This document shows, piece after piece, positions 1-11,700 of a stretch of 64,000 nucleotides of DNA. Within the stretch, counting starts at the first letter, position 1. Each line of letters opens with the position of its first letter. The position numbers and the translations under genes were made by a program. The DNA comes from Panorpa germanica. Its lineage: Eukaryota; Arthropoda; Insecta; Mecoptera; Panorpidae. Under the pieces are notes generated by a model, which saw only the letters and a list, made by a program, of their open reading frames with translations, was not told where the DNA came from and did not search any database. The DNA lies in contig OY783213.1 of NCBI GenBank assembly GCA_963678705.1, forward strand, positions 17,364,451 to 17,428,450, given 5' to 3'.

Positions 1-1029
1 CAACATTAGAGTGGCGGGTGATAAACCGAATATAAGAACAATATAGAGGTACAACGATGATATTTTGCATGTAGAATATTAAATAGAAGCTAAATAGTTC
101 TCTATAAGTCAGATATTCAAATTACATTCAGTAGTAGAATTGGATTGATTTTTGGTGCGTTTGTTGTGCTGTGAAATCGAACAGGAGTGAGAGGTATAGG
201 GGGGAAATAGTTAACAGCCCCAAATATCAAAAAAAAGAAAAAGTGAAAAAATAGAAACTATGCACGTGCATATTTGCGAAAATAAATTTAACCTTAGTAG
301 CGGCGTTAAATTGGGGAAGTGGGGGCGGGAAAACGCTTTGCCAAAGAACTCAATTTTGAAATTTCGATCATTTATAAAAGTAGGGGTAGATAAAGGTAGT
401 GAGAGTTGTTACGAGCAAAATAGATTGCTATGCCTAAAATTTGACAATTTTATTTCAGCAGCGGGGATTAATGGGGAGACTAATATTATAACGTAAATAT
501 AAATACGAAATATAGAGTGTAAGATTACAGTACAGTTTTAATCATGTAAATGAATTGCTGTAATAGCGAATTGGTAGTGTCTGATTGGAGAAGAGTGTGG
601 CGCTGGGGTTCAGTTCTAAGTAACAGTGATGTTACAAGTAGTGGCGATAGATTATAATGGCTCTGGGAGGTAACCGTATTGCAGAATATGTGCTTTGGTG
701 CTGAAAGTGAGGGTGGCGGAGTATGGGGATTGAATCGAAAGTGCAATAACGGTAAGGAAAAGGCCTAGAGATGAGATTATTAGGAGCGAACTGCTAGGCT
801 TTCTTAAAAACATAAATGAATTGATGTAATTAGTAGGTTTACATTGAAATTAGTGAAAATTTTATCAAAGATTTATCTTATCGAATAATTATTAAAAAAT
901 AATGTACTTCTAAGGATGAAATTTAGTATGCAGGTTGCCAATAAAGTATTAATTTGGAAAACTAATTGTTAAGAGATTAGTACGCAGGGGGTGGAAGCGC
1001 AGAATTATTTAATGATTGCGCTAAACGGG
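1..1029. other. Gene-free G-rich leader region
   Basis: I see no coding exon or RNA gene. The plus strand is G-rich with scattered GGGG runs, similar in texture to the tandem units at 1030-1450, so it may be older repeat copies. The short ORFs here show no recognisable protein. Confidence 0.4.
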
Positions 1030-1450
1030 GGGTATAGGAAAGTGCCCTAATAAGCGATGATGTTCAGTTAAGCTGTAGTGTTGCAAGTGGGCGCATTATG
1101 GCAAAGGTGCAGATGATTACATTTAAAAGTGCGAGAACGATACAGAGCATGGAGCCAAGAGGTGCTTGATGTTTAGGGGCGGGGCAATGGACATTGTTCA
1201 ATACTGTGCTTTATTATGGTAAATGATAATATTACGCAGCGGGGGCGCTGTAAAAGTACTCTAAGGACCGACGATGCTCAGGGAAGAAGCGATGCAGAGT
1301 GCTAAAAGTAGGAGGCGCTTTATGGCAGAAGTTTAGAGGAATCAAATTAAAAGTTCGGAAACTTGAGAGAGCCAAGAGGTGACGATTGGGGCTTATGGGC
1401 GGGGGCACTGGAGACTGGTCAATACAGTGCTTTATTACTGTAAATAAAGG
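1030..1450 (+). repeat. Two diverged tandem repeat units of about 220 bp
   Basis: Two stretches share blocks in the same order: GGCGC-TTATGGCA near 1090 and 1315, GCCAAGAGGT at 1154 and 1371, and a TCAATAC-GTGCTTTATTA block near 1199 and 1420. The period is about 220 bp. The plus strand is G-rich compared with the surrounding DNA. The repeats end just before the LINE fragment that begins near 1493, so they may be old local repeats or part of its insertion site. No protein is supported here. Confidence 0.5.
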
Positions 1451-1492
1451 AATTATAACAAAATAATATTTTGCATTTTATTTGCGATATAT

Positions 1493-2800
1493 ACAGCAGA
1501 CTTGGAGGGGGTAATGGAAAGAGAACATGATGGGGGGTGCTAATAGGAAGACACTACAGGATATGGACTTTAGCATACGCTGACGATATAGTCCTGTTGG
1601 CAAAAAGGGAAGGAGAGCTGCAGGAGATGGCTCACCGGCTAGGGAGATATATAGACAGGAAAGGACTAGAGTTAAATGTGGAAAAGACAAAAATTATGGT
1701 ATTTAAAAAAGGGGGTGGAAAAAGAAGACATAAAAGGTGGAAATACAAGACAGAGGACATTGAGGAAGTAGAAGAATTCAAATATCTGGGCTACACTTTT
1801 AAAAAGAACAATGGAGAAGAGGCTCAGATAAGGGAGGTAGCAAAGAAGGCGGAGCTAGCAATGCGACGGGTATGGGGACTAAGGGAAAAGGTATTTGGGG
1901 GGGACATACAAAAGAGAATATGGATGTTTGATAGACTGATAGCCAGTATGATGTTGTATGGAGCAGAGGTTTGGGGGTGGAAGGAGCAAGAAAAGTTGGC
2001 AAGAATACAGGTGAGATATATTAAATGGGTACTATGGCTGGACAGGTGCACGGCAGGATAAATGGCTATGGAGGAGCTAAAAAGGGATAAGATACGAATT
2101 AAAACAGGGGAAAGAGCAGTAAAATACGAGGAGAAATTCCACAGAGCGGAAAGAAAATTTTTAAAGTAAATAAGAGAGGATAGCATAAAGAATTGGGAAA
2201 GGAGGAGGTACAAAAAAGAGAAAATAGTACTTTGAAAGGAATGGAATGGCGATCAAGGAGGCAGAGAGGAGAAGAGAAGAAGGTGGAAGAGGAGCTAAGG
2301 AGAAGGGATAAGGAGATACAACAGCAGGAGAGAATGGGAAAAATAGAAAAAAGTAACTACAATAAAAGATATAAAAGGTTATAAGAAAATACTGTGCCTC
2401 AGTACCTTATAGAAAAAGACATAAAACACATAAGAAGAATAGCAAGGTTTAGATTGGGAAATGAGGAAAAAGGAAACAGATACTGGGAAAAGAGTGAGGA
2501 AAGAAAGTGTAGAGTGTGCGGAGCGAAGGACGAAACACTGGAGCACATTAAGTTTGAGGGTAAGGAAAAAGTAGCTAGCGAAAGGAATATTGGCCAGCTA
2601 TTAAAGGGAGGCAGTGAAGGAAAGAGGTGGATGGCGGAAATAGTAAGAAGGAAAGGAAAAACAGAAGAATAAATAAGTTGGTGGAGAATAATGTAAATTT
2701 AATTGTAAGTTGAAGTATATGAAATGTATTAAGAATGTAGATTGTAAAGCCGAAAGGCGAACAATAAACAATATTTCAGGATTATTTTCTATTTATCAAA
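1493..2800 (+). mobile_element. 5'-truncated, inactivated LINE (reverse transcriptase C-terminal half)
   Basis: This is a relic of a non-LTR retrotransposon ORF2. It starts in the reverse transcriptase domain (ADLEGVMER at 1496), shifts frame in a G run near 1531-1537, then reads through the intact catalytic box AYADDIVLLA and KYLGY. In-frame stops follow near 2060 and 2168. The C-terminal part returns at 2394-2672 with ARFRLGNEEKG and the zinc-knuckle-like C-x2-C...H motif CRVCGAKDETLEHI; the final Cys of the usual knuckle appears lost (EGK instead of a Cys). The 3' UTR holds a block at about 2701-2775 that recurs inverted at 28.8 kb. The endonuclease and N-terminal reverse transcriptase are missing, as is usual for 5'-truncated insertions. 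The element cannot be active. The family resembles LINEs known from ants and other insects; clade assignment is inference. Confidence 0.88.
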
Positions 2801-3013
2801 TAACTTTTATTTATTCACAAATATTAAATACACGTCGCTTTGCGACGGGGCGAAGCGCTAGTAAATTTATATTATTAATATTAAAACTTAACATGAGATA
2901 ATCTAAGAATTATGTAGTAAATTATTCGAACACGAGTCATATATTATTGAAAATATTTCTAATATTATTATTATTAATATATATTATAATTAGATATTTC
3001 TAATATCTTTGTC

Positions 3014-4708
3014 TTATTTCTTTTTCCGATCTTGAGAACATTTTGGACAAAACCATTTTCCTTTCGGTTTTATTGTAAGACCAACACAAGCAAAATGAAA
3101 CCATTCAATTGGGCACTGAAAATGATAAAAACAATTAATTCAAATTACTTTCGAGGTACATAAAGAAACACTTATAAATTCTTACATCCGGATTATCACA
3201 CCCAATCATTTCTCCGTATGATACTTGATGACATAGACAATAAGTTGGTTCATTGGGATCGACAGGCATGTCCAAAACATCACTTGGGTGCGCACCAGCT
3301 CCGTCAAGAGGCACAGCACTTTCTTTAGGACTATCTGGGCTCTTTTTATTCTTCTTACCACGGGTTCCCCCAGCACTTTGATTTCCGGATGGAGCTGACT
3401 CTTCATCAGATGATTGGCCACGTTTTCTCTTTGCTGCTTTATCCTTTCCTCTTTTTCTACCTTCTAAAAAGATATATATATTTTTAAAAACCACAGACAC
3501 AAATTATTTATATATATTTACAATTAATTACAATAGAACAACCAACAAACAATGTAATATATTTACAGAACTCTTTATCATATATAATATATCAAACTTT
3601 TGTCAGATATTTACATAAGTTTTATATCAAGAATAATCTTTCTTGAATGCTTACAATGATAAAATGTTTAAAATTAAAATAATATCAATAATAAAAAAAA
3701 CAACCAACCAACGATACGATGTCACACATTACAAAACAAAGACCAAGTGATTATTAGAAAATTATGTGAAAAACCCTGTACTGTAAAAAAAATTATATTT
3801 TCTTTGCCGTTCTCCTAAAATACCAAAAACAACAACCAACAAACGGTACTTTTCATGACACAGCTAGCGAATATTTGTTTTTCAAATTCGGAAAACCTCC
3901 GAAATTAAAAAAAAATCCTTTTATCAATCATGATCCAACATCAACATGCGTCGCAAATTTAATTTTACAAATAAAACCTTGATTCCAAGGCAAATGCGAT
4001 TTCTCAAAAACTGCCATTTACATGCGAACTCTCGATGAACAATTTAATAGCCGTAATACCTTTTGGTTGTCGTCGTTCATTTGACTTACTCTTAGTTGTA
4101 TTTTCTTCATTTTGAGAACGACTGCTTGGAGCTTTTTCTTGAATTTCACCTTCAAATCTAGCTAAATCAGAGTCAAGTCTTCTGATATGTTTATCAACAA
4201 GTTCATATGTTTGTATTGCAAGTTGGACTTTATCATCACCATACTCCTGCAACATTTAATAATATGTAATATCAAATTTTAATTGCCGAATCAATAAGTA
4301 CTCACTACCGCTTACGGAGGATGTCTAAATATAGTTAATATTAAATATTACTTAAATGCTATGTTTGTGTTTCCTAGGTACATATAATTATAATTACTTT
4401 TGCTTTGTTAAACAATCCTTGAATCGTTTGCTGTCTTTCTCTCTTCACTTCTGGACTTAATTTATTAATTTGTGAAAGATAAGGTTCAGCCTGCTCGTCT
4501 ATAGTTCTCATTAACGCTTGAGCTCTAGAATCCAAATCACGCATCAATGTAAAATTTCGTTGCAGTTCTATAGGCAAATGTTCTAAACCTAGAATAAAAA
4601 AAAACATAAATAACGAAAAGTTCAACTTCAATTGAATAAATAAATATGTATATATTTTATGTCAAACGTACTGTCTAAATAATGCTCTAAATACAATGCC
4701 GAAGTCAT
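3014..4708 (-). CDS. Ing5: ING4/ING5-type PHD-finger histone reader, complete five-exon gene
   Basis: Exons on the minus strand: 4708-4672, 4588-4398, 4246-4060, 3463-3186 and 3115-3014. All introns are GT-AG and phases agree, giving 795 nt and 264 aa. Start ATG is at 4708-4706, stop TAA at 3016-3014. The N-terminus ([13 protein letters not shown], then LPIELQRNF) is the ING coiled-coil domain seen in ING4/5, running to about residue 105. A basic, Ser-rich linker ([15 protein letters not shown]) follows. The C-terminus is a PHD finger at about residues 210-258 with the full C4-H-C3 set: YCLC, GCDNPDC, WFHFAC and FCPKC. In this family the finger binds histone H3 trimethylated at K4, and the protein is a subunit of MYST acetyltransferase complexes (HBO1 or MOZ/MORF in vertebrates). 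It is slightly longer than human ING5 (240 aa), mostly in the linker. Nuclear location is inferred from the family. Insects usually have one ING4/5-like gene, so 4 versus 5 is not resolved. Confidence 0.95.
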
Positions 4709-4766
4709 CTTAATTAAAAACTGGTTTATTAAGTCGTCAGAATCTTTAGTTGACTTATGGAAAGAC

Positions 4767-4784
4767 TTATGACTTAAGTCATAA
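4767..4784. promoter_or_regulatory. Perfect 18-bp palindrome upstream of the ING gene
   Basis: The sequence TTATGACTT-AAGTCATAA is a perfect palindrome 59 bases upstream of the ING start codon. Single half-sites (GACTTATG, GTCATAA) lie on both sides at 4751-4795. It could be a dimeric bZIP-type site or a chance feature of AT-rich DNA. Function is not shown by the sequence. Confidence 0.3.
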
Positions 4785-4814
4785 CAGAGTCATAAGCAAC
4801 CACAAGAATAAACA

Positions 4815-4884
4815 AGAGCCATCTGTTAGTTCTATTTGGACCTCCTTCTATATTTAGTTATATTTCCAATCCAAAGATGGCTCT
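4815..4884. promoter_or_regulatory. Inverted pair of AGATGGCTCT motifs, likely ING promoter region
   Basis: AGAGCCATCT at 4815-4824 and its exact reverse complement AGATGGCTCT at 4875-4884 lie 107-176 bases upstream of the ING ATG. Each contains the ATGGC core of the YY1/Pho site, which often sits at or just downstream of start sites of housekeeping genes. The position fits the ING 5' UTR or promoter. The motif match is seen; the role is inferred. Confidence 0.4.
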
Positions 4885-5676
4885 AACAACAGCATAGATA
4901 TAATATTTCATTCATCTATTACAAGAAATTAATTTAAAATAACATTTTATAAATTAATTTTTAATATAAATTAAGTTAAATGTTGTATATTCTTTCATTC
5001 GATATTCATTTCGAGAACTTCGTAATTTTTTCTCCACCTACTTTTCAACACATTTTTATCTCTGTCTCATGAGCGGCATTTTTACTCCCGGGCTGTATTT
5101 TAACAACAATATATTATTATAAGAATATAAGATCATAAATATACACCTGGGACATTATAAATAAGATATTATATTATAATATGTCATTGCGTTGAGATAT
5201 TGTAAATTCAGTTTCAAATTTAGAATGTTTAATTTTATGCAATTCAAAAAACAATGTACTTTTAATAAAATCAAATTATAATTTGTATATACATATGCAC
5301 TTAAACATAAATAGGAAAGTATACAAATTTATTATTTGCCATTAACTAATTAATAATTTTGTTTAATATACGCTAAGTACTTTTAAGTGTAATGATAATA
5401 TGAAATCTACGCTTAATATGGCTCCATTAACTTTTTAATTATTAATAAATTTCTTTTAATGAATAGATAGTTATATTAAATAAACAGGAAGAAATTACAA
5501 AATATGTATAAAAATTAGTATATCTTTATTTGAAATTCGAGTATAGAAAAGGTTATATTTTAAAATGAAATATCAATAATAAATTCAAATATTCCAATAC
5601 ATTGTAACAGAACATTTACTTTGATTTACTTTTATATGTATACCGGACGATATGGAAATCGTGATTCCATCAATTC

Positions 5677-5687
5677 AAGATGGCGTC
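5677..5687 (+). promoter_or_regulatory. YY1/Pho-like motif at the likely corkscrew start region
   Basis: AAGATGGCGTC closely matches the YY1 promoter consensus (AAnATGGCGnC). It lies 63 bases before the corkscrew ATG at 5750 and points in the direction of the gene. In many animal promoters this motif overlaps the first transcribed bases, so it may mark the transcription start. The ATG within the motif opens only a short frame that stops near 5717. Confidence 0.45.
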
Positions 5688-5749
5688 CAGTGACAGTTGT
5701 CAAAGTGTATTATATTAAAAATATTAATTTATCTTATAATAGGTTGAGA

Positions 5750-8700
5750 ATGGCATCTAGGAGGTAAATGCAGCGATTAATATCTTCTTTTAATTTTATT
5801 TAATATTAAGTTTACCTAATTAGCTTGTTATTCATTCAGAAATTTAATCAGTGTTTATGCTGAAGATCTGGTTAACAATCGACATACGTTTCATTTCGCT
5901 GTTTTATAGTTTCTAAATATAGGTCAGATGCATTTTAATAATATATCTTTTAAAACAGTTCAACAAATGTAACACTTGGTTAAAAGTTTTCGTAACTTTA
6001 CTTAAAATTGTTTGGAACAAAGCAAACAATGTACTGTATATATTTGAGGTTAAGAATTGGCAGTCATATTCAAACATTTCTTTAAGGTATTGATAATACA
6101 AATAAATATTTTTACAGTATATGCCGTTATACTTAAACAGTGCTTGATTACTTTATCAAACAATTAACTGTCTGTATTTATTGTCTGAATTTATTTAGTT
6201 AATACACACACTTTTTGTCATATTTTTACTGTACTTTTTAAATAGGATTGATGTATCAATTAAAGCAGCTATTAAAAATGTATTTGAAATATGTTTTAGA
6301 TGGTTCCATCCTTGTGTTACTGGAAAGGAAGCTGAAACCTTATTGCTTCAGGGTGGTTCAGATGGATCCTTCCTAGCACGACATAGTTCTACTAGTCCTG
6401 GAGACTTTACATTGTCAGTTAGGCGGGGCTCTGAAGTAACACACATAAAAATTCAGAATAATGGAGACTTTTTCGATCTTTATGGAGGTTTGTAGCATTA
6501 CCTATATTATTAGATAAATCGAAGTGGTATTTATTATTTTAACTAATTTAAATTACCAGGTGAAAAGTTTGCAACACTATCTGAATTGGTTCAATTTTAT
6601 GCTGAAAATGGGGGTCAACTTCGTGAAAAAAATGGACACTGTATTGAATTAAGAGCGCCTTTGAATTGTGCGGATCCGACCACTGAAAGGTAGAATTTTT
6701 ATTTTTTTCAACGTCAGAAATATACGAGTACATGAATATTAAAGAATATGAATAAACCTGTTTTCATGACATTAACATGAACTTGCATATTCGTGTTTCT
6801 GCAATGTAGCAGCCTTTTAGTGAGTTATAGTTAAATCACGATATATGTCGGTTATATAATAAGAATATACTAGCAGATCCCTAAGGATAATCAGAAGTTA
6901 AGCATCGTATGGAATATTGACGGTCGATGGAAACACTAATAACCAATAATAAAGTAATTGCTGTGGTTCTGTTTAATAAATAGAAACGAAATAAGAAAAG
7001 TTACAGAAGACATTGTCTCCAATAGCTTACTATTTCAGTTTTGGATATGAAAAAATATACATGGAATGGATCATCATTCATTGTTTAAAAAATTCGCATC
7101 CTTTTAATAAATTCGGGAAATACTGCTTTACAAATTGTTCCGGTTTTATACAAACATACAAAGACTACTTCTATCACTTATTAGTACACTACATTTATAT
7201 TTGATTTATCATGATCGGTAATTATTTTATGATGGATCTATTATAAATATGTCGAAATAAATTATGAAATAAGTATAGGTTTGTTTATCGAGACTGACTA
7301 TCAATATTGAATGTATTGTACACTATTGTATACACTTTCTTATAAAGAACATAGTTTGCAAAGACATCAAAACAACTTTAATCAAGATTTACAATTAGAA
7401 ACAATATATATTTGTTGTTTATAATTGTGTCTTACTGAAATGTTTAATTTTAAAAACATGAAGATTATTTCTTTTAAATTTAGGTACATATTTATTTCCG
7501 GGCTAAGTTATTACAAACAAATTAATAGGCTCAGTGAAATTATTGTATAACGTGATTTCTTTATATGTAAAATGAAGTGATAATATAGCATTAGTGTAAC
7601 AACGAGCCTAATCCGTTAGTTCAGATGTAAATATTGTTAAACTGGATAGCCTTAATATAAGAAAATATATTGCATATTAACGCCAAACTGCATATTATTC
7701 TAAGAAAATCAAAAAACTATTTTTGTGAAGTGACGGATTTTAATTTATATGTTATATTACTTATTTATCTTCATATTGGATAATTCTGAGTACAAATTAT
7801 TATAACACTCTTTTATATATTTGGAAGTGGTATAATAGGTTTGTCCTGGTAAATAATCACAAAAGTATATTAATAGATCGTATCGGTTTAGGAATTAGAA
7901 CCTCGATTGTGTGTATCCGTTAAACACAGAAAATAAATATATATTTCGTACATTATATTTGATATATAAATAAATTAATTTGATACTAATAAAAATATGA
8001 ATTAAACGGTATACGAAATTTACATAAAACTTTTATATAAATTTTACTATTCGCATATGTAAAATAAGCATTTCTGTAAATGTCGTATAAGTGAGCATAT
8101 TAATTTAAATATTAAAAAGGTAATAACACATATAATTTTAACATACTTGAATATACTATTATATATTTGATAATTACTTCCTTTGTGCTGTAATCTACTC
8201 GTATGTATTTCCGGTACATACAAAAGAATTAGGAACGAATTACGTTGATGACATCACAACACAAATATATATTCATAGTATGTTTGTATTTGAATGTTAT
8301 AGGAGCATATTATTATAACAATTGTTTTGTATAACATTGTGAATGTGATTTATACATGAGGATTAGTCACGAATTGTTCAGCTCACGCCTTAAAACTTGT
8401 GCAGAGATAAAAGTCTTATAGACACTGTCACAAACAGCAGTGCTTGTTGTAATTTGTTTTTTAGAAAAATTTAATTTGAACTTTTTTCAAGAGTTTATAA
8501 ACATTTCATGAAACTTATGGTAAAAATTGATTGTTAGTCTGTCAATATATTAATTATACTTTGTTAGTATTGTACATTCTTTTTTTCTATATTTTTAATA
8601 TGACTTCTTTGGACCTCGCACCTTTCTATTATATGTGGCATACGCTGTAATAATATTTACATCCTATCAATACTATATTTTAGCCACAGCCTTGCTTATT

Positions 8701-11700
8701 TGCGATGCGAATCCAATAGTTTGTTAGTTTTTACATGACCATTGGTTATTTAGCCGTAAGCATATATTTTTTGAAGTTCATAAATCATTGAAAGATTAAT
8801 TTTGATATATTTTTATCTCGGTGGGCAGTTAATTTTGCTAAAATCAGACAATTTTTTTGAAAATATATTCTTACAACATGTAAGAACACTATTACCTGAC
8901 TAATTTACTTATTTCTAAACTACGCATTGCAAATGACGAAGTTATAGCTCTGAATGACTAATCATTATGTTTATACGATAATATGATGTTAATTTTATCT
9001 ACTTTTTCATTTCAATTTCGTACTATGAAAATGTTCTTGTTAACATATAAAAGCCTGTTAATTCGAGTTATGTTACTGTACACAATAAAAGCGGAAATTT
9101 TAAAATGCAATAAGAAGTATTTATAGAATTTGTCATCAAATGGTTGTCCCCTTTATGAAAACAATCGGTAAAATGTGAACTAAATCTATTTCTATCCATG
9201 TATAATTTCTGGTGTAATAACAATATTAACTTTAATTGACATTTGATATAATTTTACTTTAATTATAGGTCAAGTTCCAATTGTACTGTGACCTCTGGCA
9301 TCGTGTATTAAATGACCTCTTACCTCAACTAACGACAGTTTTTTTTATTCGACTCAGACGCATATTAGGCAATAAAATAATCACGTCTGGGTGTGCAATA
9401 TTATATTAATTTAATTAATAAGAAGCTGAAACCATAACGTTACTTTAGAAGATATACTTGCCTGAGCATACTAAAATTAAATAGAAATCCATGTAATATG
9501 AAATTGTGAAAAAATAGTAACAATTTTTATTAGAAGTGCATATAAAATTGATTGTTTATTCGCATAAAAACTACTGTATTTTTTAATATTCAGATATTGT
9601 TGTCATAAATGACTCCTTATATTTTTTGCATGTGTTATTATAATAATTAGTATCATGTCAACGCAACGTAATTTAGTTTTGTTCCTGGCATTGACAAAAC
9701 TCGCGTTTAGATTTAATAATCCTATCCATTACCTACCAAGTCACGCCACCTGGCCTTCATATGTCGCAGACTCGGGCAGGGGCTAGGAGGCGATCAAGGA
9801 CTTTGTTCGTGCGCTCAGCTCTGACTGCGAATTGACCGCAAATGAAGAGCACGTTAAGTCTGCTGGTACGTGTCACGTCAAATCACATTGTGTTAAACGA
9901 ACAGCACGAATTGGCTGTAAACTTAGGTGGAATCAGTTTCATTTACACGTGTTACTACTACAATGGAATCCTTGTCATTGGAAAATTCAATGCTCACGTT
10001 GTTCAATTCGTTTGTATGCGTATAGATAATTGAAATCGTGTGGCAAGATAAGTTATAGTCCAAATTACGAGAGTTTGTGAATTTATTCGCTCGTATATGC
10101 ATTATAAGCAAATAAATAAAACAGTGCTTTTTCATTGTATTGCAGATTTCTACGTCACAACTTGTTTTAAGCAAGAGAAATGAAATAACATCACAATTTT
10201 CTATATATATATTTATAGATAATATGGATAATATTTATACTGCAAAAAACGTACAGTACAATGCCGTGAGAACTCAGCCTTAGTTCTCGTGTAGTTGTTG
10301 TTGAGTACGGTTCGAAGTTACCAGTTTTTTATTTACATTCAAATAAATTTAACGACCAGTAGTAGTACTAGTAAATCACATTTATTACATATGCTCGTAT
10401 ATAATTAAAGCAAGTTCAACTTTTTATTTATTTGTACCTTGAAAAATATTTATTTTTAATATTTAGCTTATTTAATTAAAATAAAAAGGAAGTAGAAATC
10501 CTTGTTAACAAATGTGGGTACGGAAGTATGATTGTTATATAAAGCTGATATCAGACGGTTTACTTTTTGTTTATTTCTGCCTTTCATTCGAAATGGATCG
10601 TCTGAACACAAAATGAATCAAATGAATAGTCACACCTCGTATACAAATTTAGAAATCCAACATCCGCTGAGCGTTCAAAATACATATCAATTAAATTATG
10701 AATTAGGGCTAAGTAAGAATAATAAATTAAAAGAATGAAATTAGTTTAGAAAGGTTCCATTCTAATTATTTTCTGAAATTAATTTCATTTTTGTTTTTAC
10801 AATAGTTTTTGGGTAATATTAAAAGATACACTCTCACGATAAAAATAAAATATTCATTTAATTGAATGTAAGTAGTACTATATGCATAATGCAACAGTTC
10901 TGTCAGTAGCCAGTCACCAATCACTGCGCTCTATAAGTCACTGAATCTCATTATTTAACTGTACTCTGTAACTGTGTGTTACTTGTAATTTATTGAGAAA
11001 CAATGAAAAGAAATCCATTATGAAAATCATTTAATTTACATCAATTACAATATCAATCTGGAAAGTTGTATAATTATTATTACATTATTATAACCTTATT
11101 ATACGTATATGATAATGAGATAAGTAAAACATGTAATCGTGCTACATTAAGTAATTTAATTGATATTATTGAATTCTAAGAACTTACTTTTACTAATGGT
11201 AATAGATGCTTTCTAGAATAAATATATAGTACGCTTAATCTCACACCCACACACAAAACGTAAATTCATGTATTATTTAACGTAATATTTTTTACCTAAC
11301 GTTATGTTATTTATCGACAAGCAATCCCAATAAACCTGACTGATGATGTCGATCATATTCGGCGGTCGAACGTAGCCTGTTAGCTTATGATTATTCTAGG
11401 AACTTGTATTGTATTAGATTAATGTATTTAATTAAAGAAAATTATTATGAAAGAAATCATTTAGTTATGTAAACATTAAGAGAATTTGGAGATGTTTTTG
11501 GAATTCAGAGTTATTATGGTTTAAAAATAACAAACAATTTTTTTTCTATATAGTTTTTGAAAAAACCCTAGCAAAGCAAAATCCCCTTGGAGAGTATATT
11601 ATGGAGTACAACCGTTTAGAAAGAAGGATATCAACATGGGATTCACATTGATCAATTACCTTCAAATTAAATAAAATTATCAGGTATATAATATCAAATT

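Noticed and set aside
9832..10033. Overlapping plus-strand ORFs near 9.83-10.03 kb
   Set aside because: Two frames and a minus-strand frame overlap, none with recognisable sequence or splice logic; part of the region is a MITE copy.
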